Below are positions 1 to 7,113 of a DNA stretch of 16,124 nt, in pieces; positions within the stretch are counted from its first letter, which is position 1, and each line of letters begins with the position of its first letter. Source of the stretch: Korarchaeum sp964519515 (GTDB taxonomy: Archaea > Korarchaeota > Korarchaeia > Korarchaeales > Korarchaeaceae); contig CAZFIJ010000046.1 of assembly GCA_964519515.1 (NCBI GenBank), forward strand, positions 1 through 16,124, in the 5' to 3' direction. A program made the position numbers and the translations under genes. A model generated the notes under the pieces. It did no database searches and was not told where the DNA came from. It was given only the letters and a program-made list of their open reading frames with translations.

Positions 1-156
1 CATATGGGGAAGATACTGAAGCACGTGAGGAACGCTAATAGAGCATATATAATCTTGAATGGGGAAGTTAAGTGCTTCGGAAATCCCGTGGATTTGATAG
101 AGGATATAGAGAGATATGGGTTCGCTGAATGTTTGAGGTGCCTGAAGGTGATTTGA
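1..156 (+). CDS. sufC: SufC, Fe-S assembly ATPase, C-terminal end only
   Basis: This reading frame is open from the first base and stops at TGA 154-156, giving about 51 visible residues; the start lies outside the window. The tail has the form of the last part of an ABC ATPase of the SufC type: a His near the left edge, a strand ending in ILNGEVKCFG (compare the 'hhhdGrhv..G' strand after the H-loop), then a helix and a 'YGF' turn. SufC powers the SufBCD scaffold that builds Fe-S clusters in the cytoplasm. The call rests heavily on the next gene, a SufB/SufD homologue whose start codon overlaps this stop. The end carries a CxxC pair (CLRC); I cannot say whether it binds metal. The Walker motifs are outside the window, so another ABC ATPase cannot be fully excluded. 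Confidence 0.78.
   Translation, partial: HMGKILKHVRNANRAYIILNGEVKCFGNPVDLIEDIERYGFAECLRCLKVI
147..152 (+). promoter_or_regulatory. Ribosome binding site of sufB/D homologue
   Basis: GGTGAT lies 3 nt before ATG 156, inside the end of sufC. It matches the archaeal 16S anti-SD and favours ATG 156 over the in-frame ATG at 129, which has no such site upstream. The stop and start overlap as TGATG, typical of translational coupling. Confidence 0.6.
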
Positions 157-1325
157 TGCTCGAGTTGAAGAGAGTAGCTGAGGAGGCATTGAGTAAACCC
201 TCCCCCTATGGGATAGATCTAAGGATAGAGGACTTCCTCAAGCCCAAGGCTGGGCCCTCTATGGACTTGGAAACCCTCTCCAGAATCGGGATTGAGCCTG
301 AGAGGGCATCTTACATCCAAGTAGATAATAAGCCTGTGGAAGTCAGGCCCGCTATACCTGGAGTTAAAGTATTGACTCTCTCGCGAGCTCTAGAGGAGGG
401 CCTCATCCGAGATTACTTCTGGAACGCCGTTAAGATAGATACGGATAAGTACACAGCAGCAGCTGAGTTATTCGGGGGGCATGAAGGTTACGTATTCATA
501 GCTGAGAGAGGTAGGAGAGTTGAGCAGCCAGTCCTATCATGCTTACTCCTCTCCACTCCCGGGTCAATACAAGCGCCTCACAACATAGTGATAGTAGAGG
601 AGGGAGCAGAGCTCCACGTTATAACTGGATGCTTGACTTCCGTCGAGGCTCCCGGCTTGCATGCAGGCATTTCCGAGTTCTACGTCAAGGAAGGAGGGAG
701 GCTCACTTTCACTATGATACATCAATGGGCCCCGACTTCTCACGTCAGGCCCAGGACTGGAGTCATAGTGGAGAGGGGAGGGGAGTACGTGAGCCACTAC
801 ATAAACATGAGCCCTATAGCCAGCCTTCAGACTGATCCTAAGGTCTATTTAGTAGGTGAGGGAGCGAGAGCTTACCTCTCCTCAGTGATAGTAGCTCCTA
901 AGGAATCTAAGATCGATATAGGGGGGAGCGTCTTCTTGAGGGCAGAGGGTACGTCAGCTGAGATAATATCCAAGGTGATAACGAAGGACAGAGCTGATGT
1001 GATAACGAGGTCCCTCATATCAGCTGAGGGCAAGGGGGCTAGGGGGCACATAGAGTGCGATGGGCTCCTCCTCTCAGATAGCTCTAGGATACTGACACTA
1101 CCAGCTCTCGACGCTAGAGTCGATGACGTCCAGCTCTCCCATGAGGCAGCTGTAGGTAAGCTCAGTGAGGAGCAGCTCTACTACTTGATGACGAAAGGCT
1201 TCAGTGAGGAGGAAGCGAGGAGTATCTTAGTGAGGGGGTTCATGGAGGTCAAGATAGAGGGCCTCCCCAAGCCTGTAGAAGCACAACTCAAGATGGCGTT
1301 GGAGTTAGCGGCTAGGGGTCTCTGA
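156..1325 (+). CDS. SufB/SufD-family Fe-S cluster assembly scaffold protein
   Basis: This is the partner of SufC in the Suf complex, the cytoplasmic scaffold on which Fe-S clusters are assembled. The 389-residue protein has the family's right-handed beta-helix core (for example HNIVIVEEGAELHVITG) and the well-conserved C-terminal block with SHEAAVGKLSEEQLYYLM followed by GFSEEEAR. Visible candidates for functional residues are Cys301 (ECDGLLLSD) and His329 (LSHEAAVGK), which line up with the region holding the functional Cys of SufB and His of SufD in E. coli; the alignment is by eye. Archaea often have short SufB/SufD proteins like this one, so I do not assign SufB or SufD. ATG 156 is chosen because of its SD site and the TGATG overlap with sufC; ATG 129 would add nine residues. 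The next gene starts immediately after the stop. Confidence 0.92.
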   Translation: MLELKRVAEEALSKPSPYGIDLRIEDFLKPKAGPSMDLETLSRIGIEPERASYIQVDNKPVEVRPAIPGVKVLTLSRALEEGLIRDYFWNAVKIDTDKYTAAAELFGGHEGYVFIAERGRRVEQPVLSCLLLSTPGSIQAPHNIVIVEEGAELHVITGCLTSVEAPGLHAGISEFYVKEGGRLTFTMIHQWAPTSHVRPRTGVIVERGGEYVSHYINMSPIASLQTDPKVYLVGEGARAYLSSVIVAPKESKIDIGGSVFLRAEGTSAEIISKVITKDRADVITRSLISAEGKGARGHIECDGLLLSDSSRILTLPALDARVDDVQLSHEAAVGKLSEEQLYYLMTKGFSEEEARSILVRGFMEVKIEGLPKPVEAQLKMALELAARGL

Positions 1326-1916
1326 TTGGAATGGGAGGAGAGGAAGAGGGCAGCTCTAGAGAGGCTCAAGCTCCATATAGCTCAAGGGAGAGTTGATCCT
1401 GATATCTTGAGCCTCTTGGATGCGATAAACTCCCTCCCATTCGCTTACACTACTAGCAGTTGCTCCGGGAGGATACAGCTCTACCAAGCTAAAGTACCCG
1501 GGGAGAAATTCGATATGATCAATTTGGGGAAGTGGCACTCACCAGTGGAGCCGGATGAGATCTCGAGTAGGATCAGAGGGGATGACGTCTGGCTAGCCCT
1601 CCTCCCACCCATAGTACATGCTTTCACTTGCAGTTTAGAGACCTCTATCTTCCTCCTCAAGATCATGAGGGGGGCTGGGTTCAAGAGAGCATGCATAATG
1701 AACTTACCCAAGCCTTTTATAGAGGCTAGAGGGACTGAGAGGCTCGAAATCCCCCTCAGGCTAGAGGGTAAGGATATAGTGGATGAGGAGGGGATCCGCT
1801 TAATAGTGAGGACCGCTAACGAAATGCTGAGGAGAGCTAAAGTGAGGATAAGTAAGCTAGAGGTGATGCTGAGGGATGAAGCTTCCAGAGGCTTGGATAA
1901 TCTCTGTAGGGAATGA
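1326..1916 (+). CDS. taw3: tRNA wybutosine-synthesis methyltransferase Taw3/TYW3
   Basis: TYW3/Taw3 proteins are AdoMet-dependent N4-methyltransferases acting on the tricyclic guanosine derivative at position 37 of tRNA-Phe, in the wyosine/wybutosine pathway. The 196-residue product has the family's signature near residues 42-50 (TTSSCSGRI), the following KW/H segment (GKWHS), the 'PPIVHAFTCS' block near residue 95, and an 'AGFKRACIMN' block. The start is a TTG directly after the TGA of the suf gene; no in-frame ATG lies nearby, and the protein is full-length from this point. The gene sits in the suf operon. TYW1/Taw1, an earlier enzyme of the pathway, is a radical SAM Fe-S protein, so linkage to Fe-S assembly makes sense, but that link is inference. 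The 3' end overlaps the next gene by 41 nt. Confidence 0.88.
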   Translation: MEWEERKRAALERLKLHIAQGRVDPDILSLLDAINSLPFAYTTSSCSGRIQLYQAKVPGEKFDMINLGKWHSPVEPDEISSRIRGDDVWLALLPPIVHAFTCSLETSIFLLKIMRGAGFKRACIMNLPKPFIEARGTERLEIPLRLEGKDIVDEEGIRLIVRTANEMLRRAKVRISKLEVMLRDEASRGLDNLCRE

Positions 1917-2664
1917 GCTCCTGAACGGGAGGATAGTCAATTCCAACCTCTCTTGGCTATCTAAGAAGCTCACTATCGATGGTTACTTAGTCAGATGCGC
2001 GATAACCGTTAGGGACGATTGCGAAGATATAATTTGGGCCTTCAGGCTCGCTATAGATAGGGGAGCGGAGCTAATAGTCTCCACAGGAGGTCTGGGGCCT
2101 ACTTTCGATGATATGACCTCTGAGTGCCTCTCTAAAGCTCTCGGAAGGGAGCATGTGATTAATGAGGAAGCTCTAAGGATGATAGAGAGGAAGTACGCTG
2201 AGAGGAACCTCCCTCTGACTGAACATAGGATTAAGATGGCTATGATGCCTGAAGGTTCTAAAGCTATTTATAACGCTGTCGGGACGGCTCCGGGGATCTT
2301 ATTGGAAGAGGGAAAAGCTCTGATACTGGTCTTACCTGGAGTGCCCTCTGAGATGATGGATATATTCGAGAGGGTGGAGGATCTCGTAAGATCTAGGGCC
2401 CCGAGACTCTATTATAGCAGCATCGATCTCATCGTCAGAGGAGTCCCTGAGTCAGATGCAGCTCCTATATTAGAGGAGGCCATGAGGAAGTACGATGTCT
2501 ATATCAAGAGCCATCCCTCAGGCCACGAAGTGATGAAGCCCGTCTTGAGGATAAACGTGACGTCATCATCCCTCAATGAGGATGAGGCTGAGGGGAACGT
2601 CAGAGCGGCATCGGAATTCATATCGAATAAGTTGAGGGAGAGGGGAGGGGTAGTTGAGGCCTAA
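1876..2664 (+). CDS. CinA/MoaB-fold (COG1058-type) protein
   Basis: The 262-residue protein is a molybdopterin-binding-fold protein of the CinA N-terminal type. The N-terminus reads AWIISVGNELLNGRIVNSN, the classic 'iGdELL.G...d.N' start, and residues 69-79 read STGGLGPTFDD, the family's nucleotide/cofactor loop. A second family block is the LVLPGVPSEM segment. The separate C-terminal CinA amidase domain (NMN deamidase) is absent, as is usual in archaea. Members of COG1058 have been linked to ADP-ribose pyrophosphatase activity; whether this one has that activity or binds a pterin is unknown. The start is ATG 1876, preceded by AGGTGAT at 1861-1867, and it lies 41 nt inside taw3. The next gene starts 11 nt before this stop. 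Family confidence is high; function is low. Confidence 0.88.
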   Translation: MKLPEAWIISVGNELLNGRIVNSNLSWLSKKLTIDGYLVRCAITVRDDCEDIIWAFRLAIDRGAELIVSTGGLGPTFDDMTSECLSKALGREHVINEEALRMIERKYAERNLPLTEHRIKMAMMPEGSKAIYNAVGTAPGILLEEGKALILVLPGVPSEMMDIFERVEDLVRSRAPRLYYSSIDLIVRGVPESDAAPILEEAMRKYDVYIKSHPSGHEVMKPVLRINVTSSSLNEDEAEGNVRAASEFISNKLRERGGVVEA

Positions 2665-3133
2665 AGTGATAGTGCTAGATCTGGATAAAGTCCTCTGGGA
2701 TCATCATAATGTGAGCGATCTGACTCCCCCGTTCAGGAGGATAAGCGAGAGGATGATAGAGGATAGACGGGGTGAGATCGTAACGCTGAGGGATGATGTG
2801 AGGGAGTTCCTCTCTTTCGTTAAGAGCAGAGGTATTAAACTCTCGACATGCAGTTGGAACCACTTCGATAAGGCCCTCGAGGTCCTGAAAGCCTTCGAAT
2901 TAGATCGCTACTTCGATCTGTTGATGATAGAGCCCCATCCGGAGAAGCAGCTCATGATGGAGAGGATCTTGAGTAGCTTAGGGGTGAGGGAGGAGGAAGT
3001 GGTCTTCGTAGACGATAGGGACTACATGCTCGAGAAAGTGAGGTCGAAGTTCCCGAGGATAAAGACCATCAGGTTCCACCCAGCTGGCGACTGCTTCTCC
3101 TTCAGGGAGTTGATGAAGCTCATAGGTGATTGA
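2654..3133 (+). CDS. MDP-1-like HAD-superfamily phosphatase
   Basis: The 159-residue protein is a small HAD hydrolase of the magnesium-dependent phosphatase-1 type. Motif I is VLDLDKVLWD, with nucleophile Asp9 and acid/base Asp11. A Ser/Thr motif II lies in the STCSWN segment, a candidate motif III Lys is Lys98 (HPEKQ), and motif IV is FVDDRD with Asp120/Asp121. The 'LW' after motif I and the CSWNHFDKA segment are typical of MDP-1. MDP-1 proteins hydrolyse phosphate esters and may repair glycated proteins; no substrate can be named here. There is no cap domain, as expected. The start is TTG 2654 behind a purine-rich GGAGGGG, overlapping the CinA-like gene by 11 nt. The stop TGA 3131-3133 lies just before the trpS ATG. 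Confidence 0.82.
   Translation: MRPKVIVLDLDKVLWDHHNVSDLTPPFRRISERMIEDRRGEIVTLRDDVREFLSFVKSRGIKLSTCSWNHFDKALEVLKAFELDRYFDLLMIEPHPEKQLMMERILSSLGVREEEVVFVDDRDYMLEKVRSKFPRIKTIRFHPAGDCFSFRELMKLIGD
3125..3130 (+). promoter_or_regulatory. Ribosome binding site of trpS
   Basis: GGTGAT lies 4 nt before ATG 3135 at the end of the HAD gene. A GTG at 3126 is in frame but overlaps this site, so ATG 3135 is the better start. Confidence 0.55.
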
Positions 3134-3134
3134 T

Positions 3135-4220
3135 ATGCTCCCGAGCTTCAGAGTGACGCCCTGGGAGGTGAGGGGGGATAGAGTAGATTATGAGAGGCTC
3201 TTATGCGATTTCGGTATAGATAGGATAGATTCGAACCTCAAGATCTTGATGAAGAGAGTCCTGGGGGATCATCACCTCATAACTAGGGATGTGTTCTTCG
3301 CTCATAAGAACTTGGAGAGCTTCCTCCTCGGGGTCAAAGGAGGAGATCCTTCTTACATATTCACTGGAAGAGGAGCCTCAGGACCTATGCATATAGGAAA
3401 TCTAGTCCCTCTCATGCTCGCTAAATTCATCCAGGAGAAGCTGAACTCCCCTCTGTACTTCCAGGTATCTGATGATGAGAAGTACTCCCTCAGGCCTGAT
3501 CTCAGCTTCAGGGAAGCTAGGAGATGGGCTAGGGAAAATATAGTTGATGTATTGGCCTTCTTCGATGGAGAGGTTCGGATAATATGGGACAGCGAGTCCA
3601 ATTGGCTCTACGCCGCGAGTTTGATAATAGCTAAGAAGCTCAGGATAGCTGAACTGAAGAGCTTCACGAAGTTAGATGATACTTCTAATCCAGCTATACT
3701 GTATTACGCGTTACTTCAGTCCCTACCAGCTCTGATATTTCAGCTCTTCAAGGGGAAGTATAGGTGCATCATCCCAATGGCTGTAGATCAACATCCCCTC
3801 ATGATGCCCTCCTTAATAGCCGCTAGGAGGCTCGATCTCGAGGAGCCCGCGTTAATACACTCAGTCTTCCTCCCCGGGGTGAATGGGGAACCTAAGATGG
3901 GGACCAGCAATCCGAGTTCAGCTATATTCCTCAGGGATACCGCTGACTCTATAGCGGAGAAGATAGATAGATCCCCATGCATCGAACTCCCGCCATCGCT
4001 CCATTACTTGAGGGCCTTCGATATTCAAGGTTACGATGATGCCTTAGCCTCTTACATCGAGGACAGAGCTCGTGGATGCGAGGAAGCTAAGAGGAGAGCG
4101 AAGGAGATTCTGATAAATCTAATTGAGGATCATGAGAGGAAGAGGAGGGAATTCTTAGATAAGATCGATGAATTCATCTTGAGAGAGCCTCCTCTCGAGC
4201 TCGATTTGGAAATGTTTTGA
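3135..4220 (+). CDS. trpS: Tryptophanyl-tRNA synthetase, archaeal/eukaryotic type
   Basis: This class I synthetase attaches tryptophan to tRNA-Trp. The 361-residue product begins with FRVTPWEVRGDRVDYERL, the opening of archaeal and eukaryotic TrpRS. The HIGH-type signature is GPMHIGN (His86 to Asn89), with the QVSDDEK block after it. Tryptophan-pocket and family blocks include AVDQHPLM. The KMSKS-type loop reads KMGTS at residues 254-258, followed by NPSSAIFL; archaeal TrpRS usually has KMS-S-S here, so Gly256 and Thr257 are unusual (see findings). Length is normal for the family. ATG 3135 is chosen over the upstream GTG 3126 because of SD spacing. It is the last gene of the suf-taw3 operon; the next gene appears to have its own promoter. 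Confidence 0.95.
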   Translation: MLPSFRVTPWEVRGDRVDYERLLCDFGIDRIDSNLKILMKRVLGDHHLITRDVFFAHKNLESFLLGVKGGDPSYIFTGRGASGPMHIGNLVPLMLAKFIQEKLNSPLYFQVSDDEKYSLRPDLSFREARRWARENIVDVLAFFDGEVRIIWDSESNWLYAASLIIAKKLRIAELKSFTKLDDTSNPAILYYALLQSLPALIFQLFKGKYRCIIPMAVDQHPLMMPSLIAARRLDLEEPALIHSVFLPGVNGEPKMGTSNPSSAIFLRDTADSIAEKIDRSPCIELPPSLHYLRAFDIQGYDDALASYIEDRARGCEEAKRRAKEILINLIEDHERKRREFLDKIDEFILREPPLELDLEMF

Positions 4221-4227
4221 TGGTTAA

Positions 4228-4238
4228 GGTTAAAGCTT
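4228..4238 (+). promoter_or_regulatory. Possible TATA box for PAC2 gene
   Basis: The segment GGTTAAAGCTT is centred about 24 nt before ATG 4258, the spacing of a leaderless archaeal transcript. No SD site precedes that ATG. The match to a TATA consensus is moderate, and read-through from trpS is also possible. Confidence 0.35.
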
Positions 4239-4257
4239 CGTAATGTAGTATCGCTAG

Positions 4258-4986
4258 ATGCTTATGAGCGTTGATATAATAGAGAGCGCCCCTGAAGTCA
4301 GGAACCCTGTGCTCATACTCTCCGTCCCTGGAGCCGGTTTAGTGGGGACTATCTCCGCTGATCACATAATAAGGACAGCTGGCCTCGAGGAAGTCGGGAA
4401 GATAGATTCTCCAATATTCCCGCCAGTCGTCGAGGTTAAGGAGGGAGTCGCATCCCATACGATAAAGATATACAGTGGGAGAGGCCTCTACATAGTCAAG
4501 GTAGAAGTCCCTCTGCCCGTGGAACCCCTCCTCAGGATGACTGAAGCCGTCTTGGATTGGGTAGCTAAGAAGAGGCCGAGGCTAGTGATGGTCATAGGGG
4601 GGATACCTGATGAGAATAGGATGAACGTAGAGAGGCCGCAAGTCATGATAGTATTCAGCAGTGAAGAAGCTAAAGCGACCGCAAATAACATGGGCGGGGA
4701 GCTCATGAAAGGCGGTTATTTATCCGGTTACGCTGCTTACTTCCTCAGGGAGGCCATAAGGAGGGGGATACCAGCTGCTGCAGTCATGGTACAGAGCTTC
4801 GATGTCTATCCAGATCCCGGAGCTGCTGCTGAGCTCCTCAAAGCTATAGAGCCTGCCTTAGGGTTCAGCATAGATATAGCTCAATTGGAGGCTGAATCCG
4901 AGACAATAAGGCTCAAGATGAAGGAATTAATGGCTAAGACTCTCCAAACTGTTAGAGAGACGCCTACGACTGCTTACATAGGTTAG
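4258..4986 (+). CDS. PAC2-family protein (proteasome assembly chaperone-like)
   Basis: The 242-residue protein matches the archaeal PAC2 family, related to the eukaryotic proteasome assembly chaperone 2. Visible family features are the early glycine-rich turn VPGAGLVGTIS, the segment IDSPIFPPVVEVKEG, the strand-loop VMVIGGIPDE, and a late GYAAYFLREA block. The C-terminal part, rich in Glu and Lys (about residues 205-230), looks like a helix. Archaeal members are widely annotated as proteasome-assembly chaperone-like, but their role is largely unproven. Two in-frame starts are possible, ATG 4258 and ATG 4264; neither has an SD site. It is followed 7 nt later by a small heat shock gene and then DNA ligase, so the first two of this operon suggest protein quality control. 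Confidence 0.88.
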   Translation: MLMSVDIIESAPEVRNPVLILSVPGAGLVGTISADHIIRTAGLEEVGKIDSPIFPPVVEVKEGVASHTIKIYSGRGLYIVKVEVPLPVEPLLRMTEAVLDWVAKKRPRLVMVIGGIPDENRMNVERPQVMIVFSSEEAKATANNMGGELMKGGYLSGYAAYFLREAIRRGIPAAAVMVQSFDVYPDPGAAAELLKAIEPALGFSIDIAQLEAESETIRLKMKELMAKTLQTVRETPTTAYIG

Positions 4987-4993
4987 GGGTGGT

Positions 4994-5332
4994 ATGATGG
5001 GTTGGTTCTATAAGGAGATAAGGTGGGGTTACTTCGCCGTTAGGGATGTCGAGGAACCCCTCTACGATGTGAGGCTCACTAAAGATGGTGTAGTCATAAC
5101 TGTCGACCTCCCTGGCGTTAGGAAGGAGGATCTCGTGCTCAACGCGAGTGAGGAAGCTATATACGTGGAAGCCCTCTCCTACGTAGGTGGAGCGAGAGTC
5201 AAGTACAAGAAGTTGATAAGGACGCCCATACAAATAGATCCCGATAGGATAGAGGCGAAGTTCAGCAATGGGATCCTCTACATATGGGCCCCGCCTAAAG
5301 AGATAACGTTCAAGAGGGTGAAGGTGGAGTGA
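4994..5332 (+). CDS. Small heat shock protein (Hsp20/alpha-crystallin family)
   Basis: This ATP-independent chaperone-type protein has 112 residues. The alpha-crystallin domain runs from about residue 21 (EEPLYDVRLTKDGVVITVDLPGV) to about residue 105, including the 'LPGVRKEDL' turn and the 'FSNGILYIWAPP' strand equivalent to the 'NGvL.v..P' signature. The N-terminal arm is only about 20 residues (aromatic: GWFYKEIRWGYFAV). The C-terminal tail is short and I see no I-x-I/V anchor, which most oligomeric small heat shock proteins use to link dimers. It may therefore form only small assemblies; this is inference. ATG 4994 and ATG 4997 are adjacent possible starts behind AGGGGTGG. The stop overlaps the DNA ligase GTG by 4 nt. 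Confidence 0.85.
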   Translation: MMGWFYKEIRWGYFAVRDVEEPLYDVRLTKDGVVITVDLPGVRKEDLVLNASEEAIYVEALSYVGGARVKYKKLIRTPIQIDPDRIEAKFSNGILYIWAPPKEITFKRVKVE

Positions 5333-7113
5333 ATTTCATAGATGTAGCGAAAATCTATGAGAAGATAGAGGCAACTACAGGAAGGTTGGAGATGATAGAT
5401 TATCTGAAGAACCTTTTCCTCAGTACTCCACCGGAGATATTGGATAAGATAGTTTATCTCACCTTAGGGAATATAGCTGCATCTTTCGAGGGCATCGAGC
5501 TGGGGGTCGGGGAGAAGCTCTTCCTGAGGGCTCTCTCTTTAGCCACTGGCATCCCGCTGGAGAGACTTGAGGAGGAATATCCTAAGCTAGGGGACATAGG
5601 GAAGCTAGCTGAGTGGGCCGTAAGTAAGAAAGCGACTCAATCCTTCTTCACTGAGGACCTCACTGTAGGGAGAGTATTCGACACTCTCAGTAGAGTAGCG
5701 AGAGCTACTGGAGAAGGGGCTCAGGACCTGAAGGTGAGGCTAATAGCCGGTATCTTGAGCGATGCTAAGCCTTTGGAAGCTAGATACATAGCTAGGATAG
5801 TCACGGAGAAGCTGAGGCTCGGAGTGAGGGATATGACTGTCTTGGATGCTTTATCTGAGGCTTTCCTCAAGGGGAGGGCTTACAGAGATAAGCTCGAGAG
5901 GAAGTACAATATATACCCGGATATAGGGAAGATAGCTAAGGTAGTTGCAGAGAAGGGAATTAAGGGTTTAGATGAGATAACTATAACTCTCGGGATCCCC
6001 GTCAGGCCCATGCTCGCTCAGAGGTTGAGGTCCGCTGAGGAGATAATGGAGAAGATAGGCCCCAGGATATTCGCGGAGTTCAAGTACGATGGGGAGAGGA
6101 TGCAGATCCACGTCTGGAGGGATGGAAAGGTCAAGATATTCTCAAGGAGGTTGGAGGACATAACTGAACCGTACCCTGATGTGAGGGAGTACGTTTCTAA
6201 GGCTGTTGAGGGACATGAAGTAGTTCTAGATTGCGAGACAGTAGCTATAAACCCTGATACCGGTGAGATACTCCCCTTCCAAGAGCTCATGCACAGGAGG
6301 AGGAAGTACGGGGTCGAGGAAGCGATGAGGTCTTATCCTACTGTGACTTACGCATTCGACTTACTCTACTTAGATGGTAGGGAGCTCTTAGATGAGCAAC
6401 TCGATGAGAGGAGGAAGATATTGAGGGAGATATTGAGGGAGAATGAGAGAGCTAAGTTAGTCCAATATGAGGAGATAGATGGAAACGTTGAGGAGCTTGA
6501 GAGGTTCTTCGAGCATGCTGTTGAGATGGGGACAGAGGGCCTAGTCGTGAAGGACCCGAGATCGATATATCAAGCTGGAGTCAGGGGATGGTCTTGGATA
6601 AAGTTGAAGAGGAGTTACATAAGCAAGATGATAGAGCCAGTCGATCTAGTCGTCGTAGGAGCTTTCTGGGGGAAGGGGAAAAGGGCTGGAACTTACGGAG
6701 CTCTCCTAATGGCAGCTTACTCCCCCGAGGAGGATGCCTTCAAGACTGTATGCAAGATGGGATCCGGTTTCACTGATGAGGAGCTCGCGAGACTACCTAA
6801 ACTACTCGAGGATTACAAGATAGACCATAAGCACCCGAGCGTCATATCTAACATAGAGGCGGATGTATACTTCGTCCCCGTCAAAGTAGCTCAAGTCCTA
6901 GGGGATGAGATAACGCTGAGCCCCACTCATACGTGCGGATGGGATAAGGTGAGGAAGAACGCTGGCCTCGCGATAAGGTTCCCCAGGTTCATGGGTTGGA
7001 GGGAGGATAAGGGGCCTCAGGACGCGACGACTGAGGAGGAGATAATAGAGATGTATAAGGAGCAGCTGAAAGTAGTCGAAGTCGAGGAGGCTAAGTCCGA
7101 GGAGGAAGCTTGA
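5329..7113 (+). CDS. lig: ATP-dependent DNA ligase
   Basis: This enzyme seals nicks in DNA during replication and repair. The 594-residue length is that of archaeal replicative ligases. It has an N-terminal DNA-binding domain (about 1-220). The nucleotidyltransferase domain contains motif I EFKYDGERMQIH with adenylated Lys252, motif III-type AFDLLYLDG, motif IV EGLVVKDP and motif V WIKLKRSY. A C-terminal OB domain follows, with VVGAFWGKGKRAGTYG and a terminal 'GLAIRFPRF' block (motif VI region, RFPR). The tail is acidic (EEAKSEEEA). The start is GTG 5329, in a GTGA overlap with the small heat shock gene and preceded by AAGGTG. The 3' end overlaps the convergent radical SAM gene by 23 nt. A nearby PCNA gene is not seen. 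Confidence 0.97.
   Translation: MNFIDVAKIYEKIEATTGRLEMIDYLKNLFLSTPPEILDKIVYLTLGNIAASFEGIELGVGEKLFLRALSLATGIPLERLEEEYPKLGDIGKLAEWAVSKKATQSFFTEDLTVGRVFDTLSRVARATGEGAQDLKVRLIAGILSDAKPLEARYIARIVTEKLRLGVRDMTVLDALSEAFLKGRAYRDKLERKYNIYPDIGKIAKVVAEKGIKGLDEITITLGIPVRPMLAQRLRSAEEIMEKIGPRIFAEFKYDGERMQIHVWRDGKVKIFSRRLEDITEPYPDVREYVSKAVEGHEVVLDCETVAINPDTGEILPFQELMHRRRKYGVEEAMRSYPTVTYAFDLLYLDGRELLDEQLDERRKILREILRENERAKLVQYEEIDGNVEELERFFEHAVEMGTEGLVVKDPRSIYQAGVRGWSWIKLKRSYISKMIEPVDLVVVGAFWGKGKRAGTYGALLMAAYSPEEDAFKTVCKMGSGFTDEELARLPKLLEDYKIDHKHPSVISNIEADVYFVPVKVAQVLGDEITLSPTHTCGWDKVRKNAGLAIRFPRFMGWREDKGPQDATTEEEIIEMYKEQLKVVEVEEAKSEEEA

Noticed and set aside
129..155. Earlier ATG (129) for the SufB/D homologue
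   Set aside because: No SD site precedes it, whereas ATG 156 has GGTGAT and the TGATG overlap with sufC.
564..835. Open frames on both strands inside sufB/D and other long genes
   Set aside because: They are by-products of the codon bias of the real genes and have no start signals or family features.
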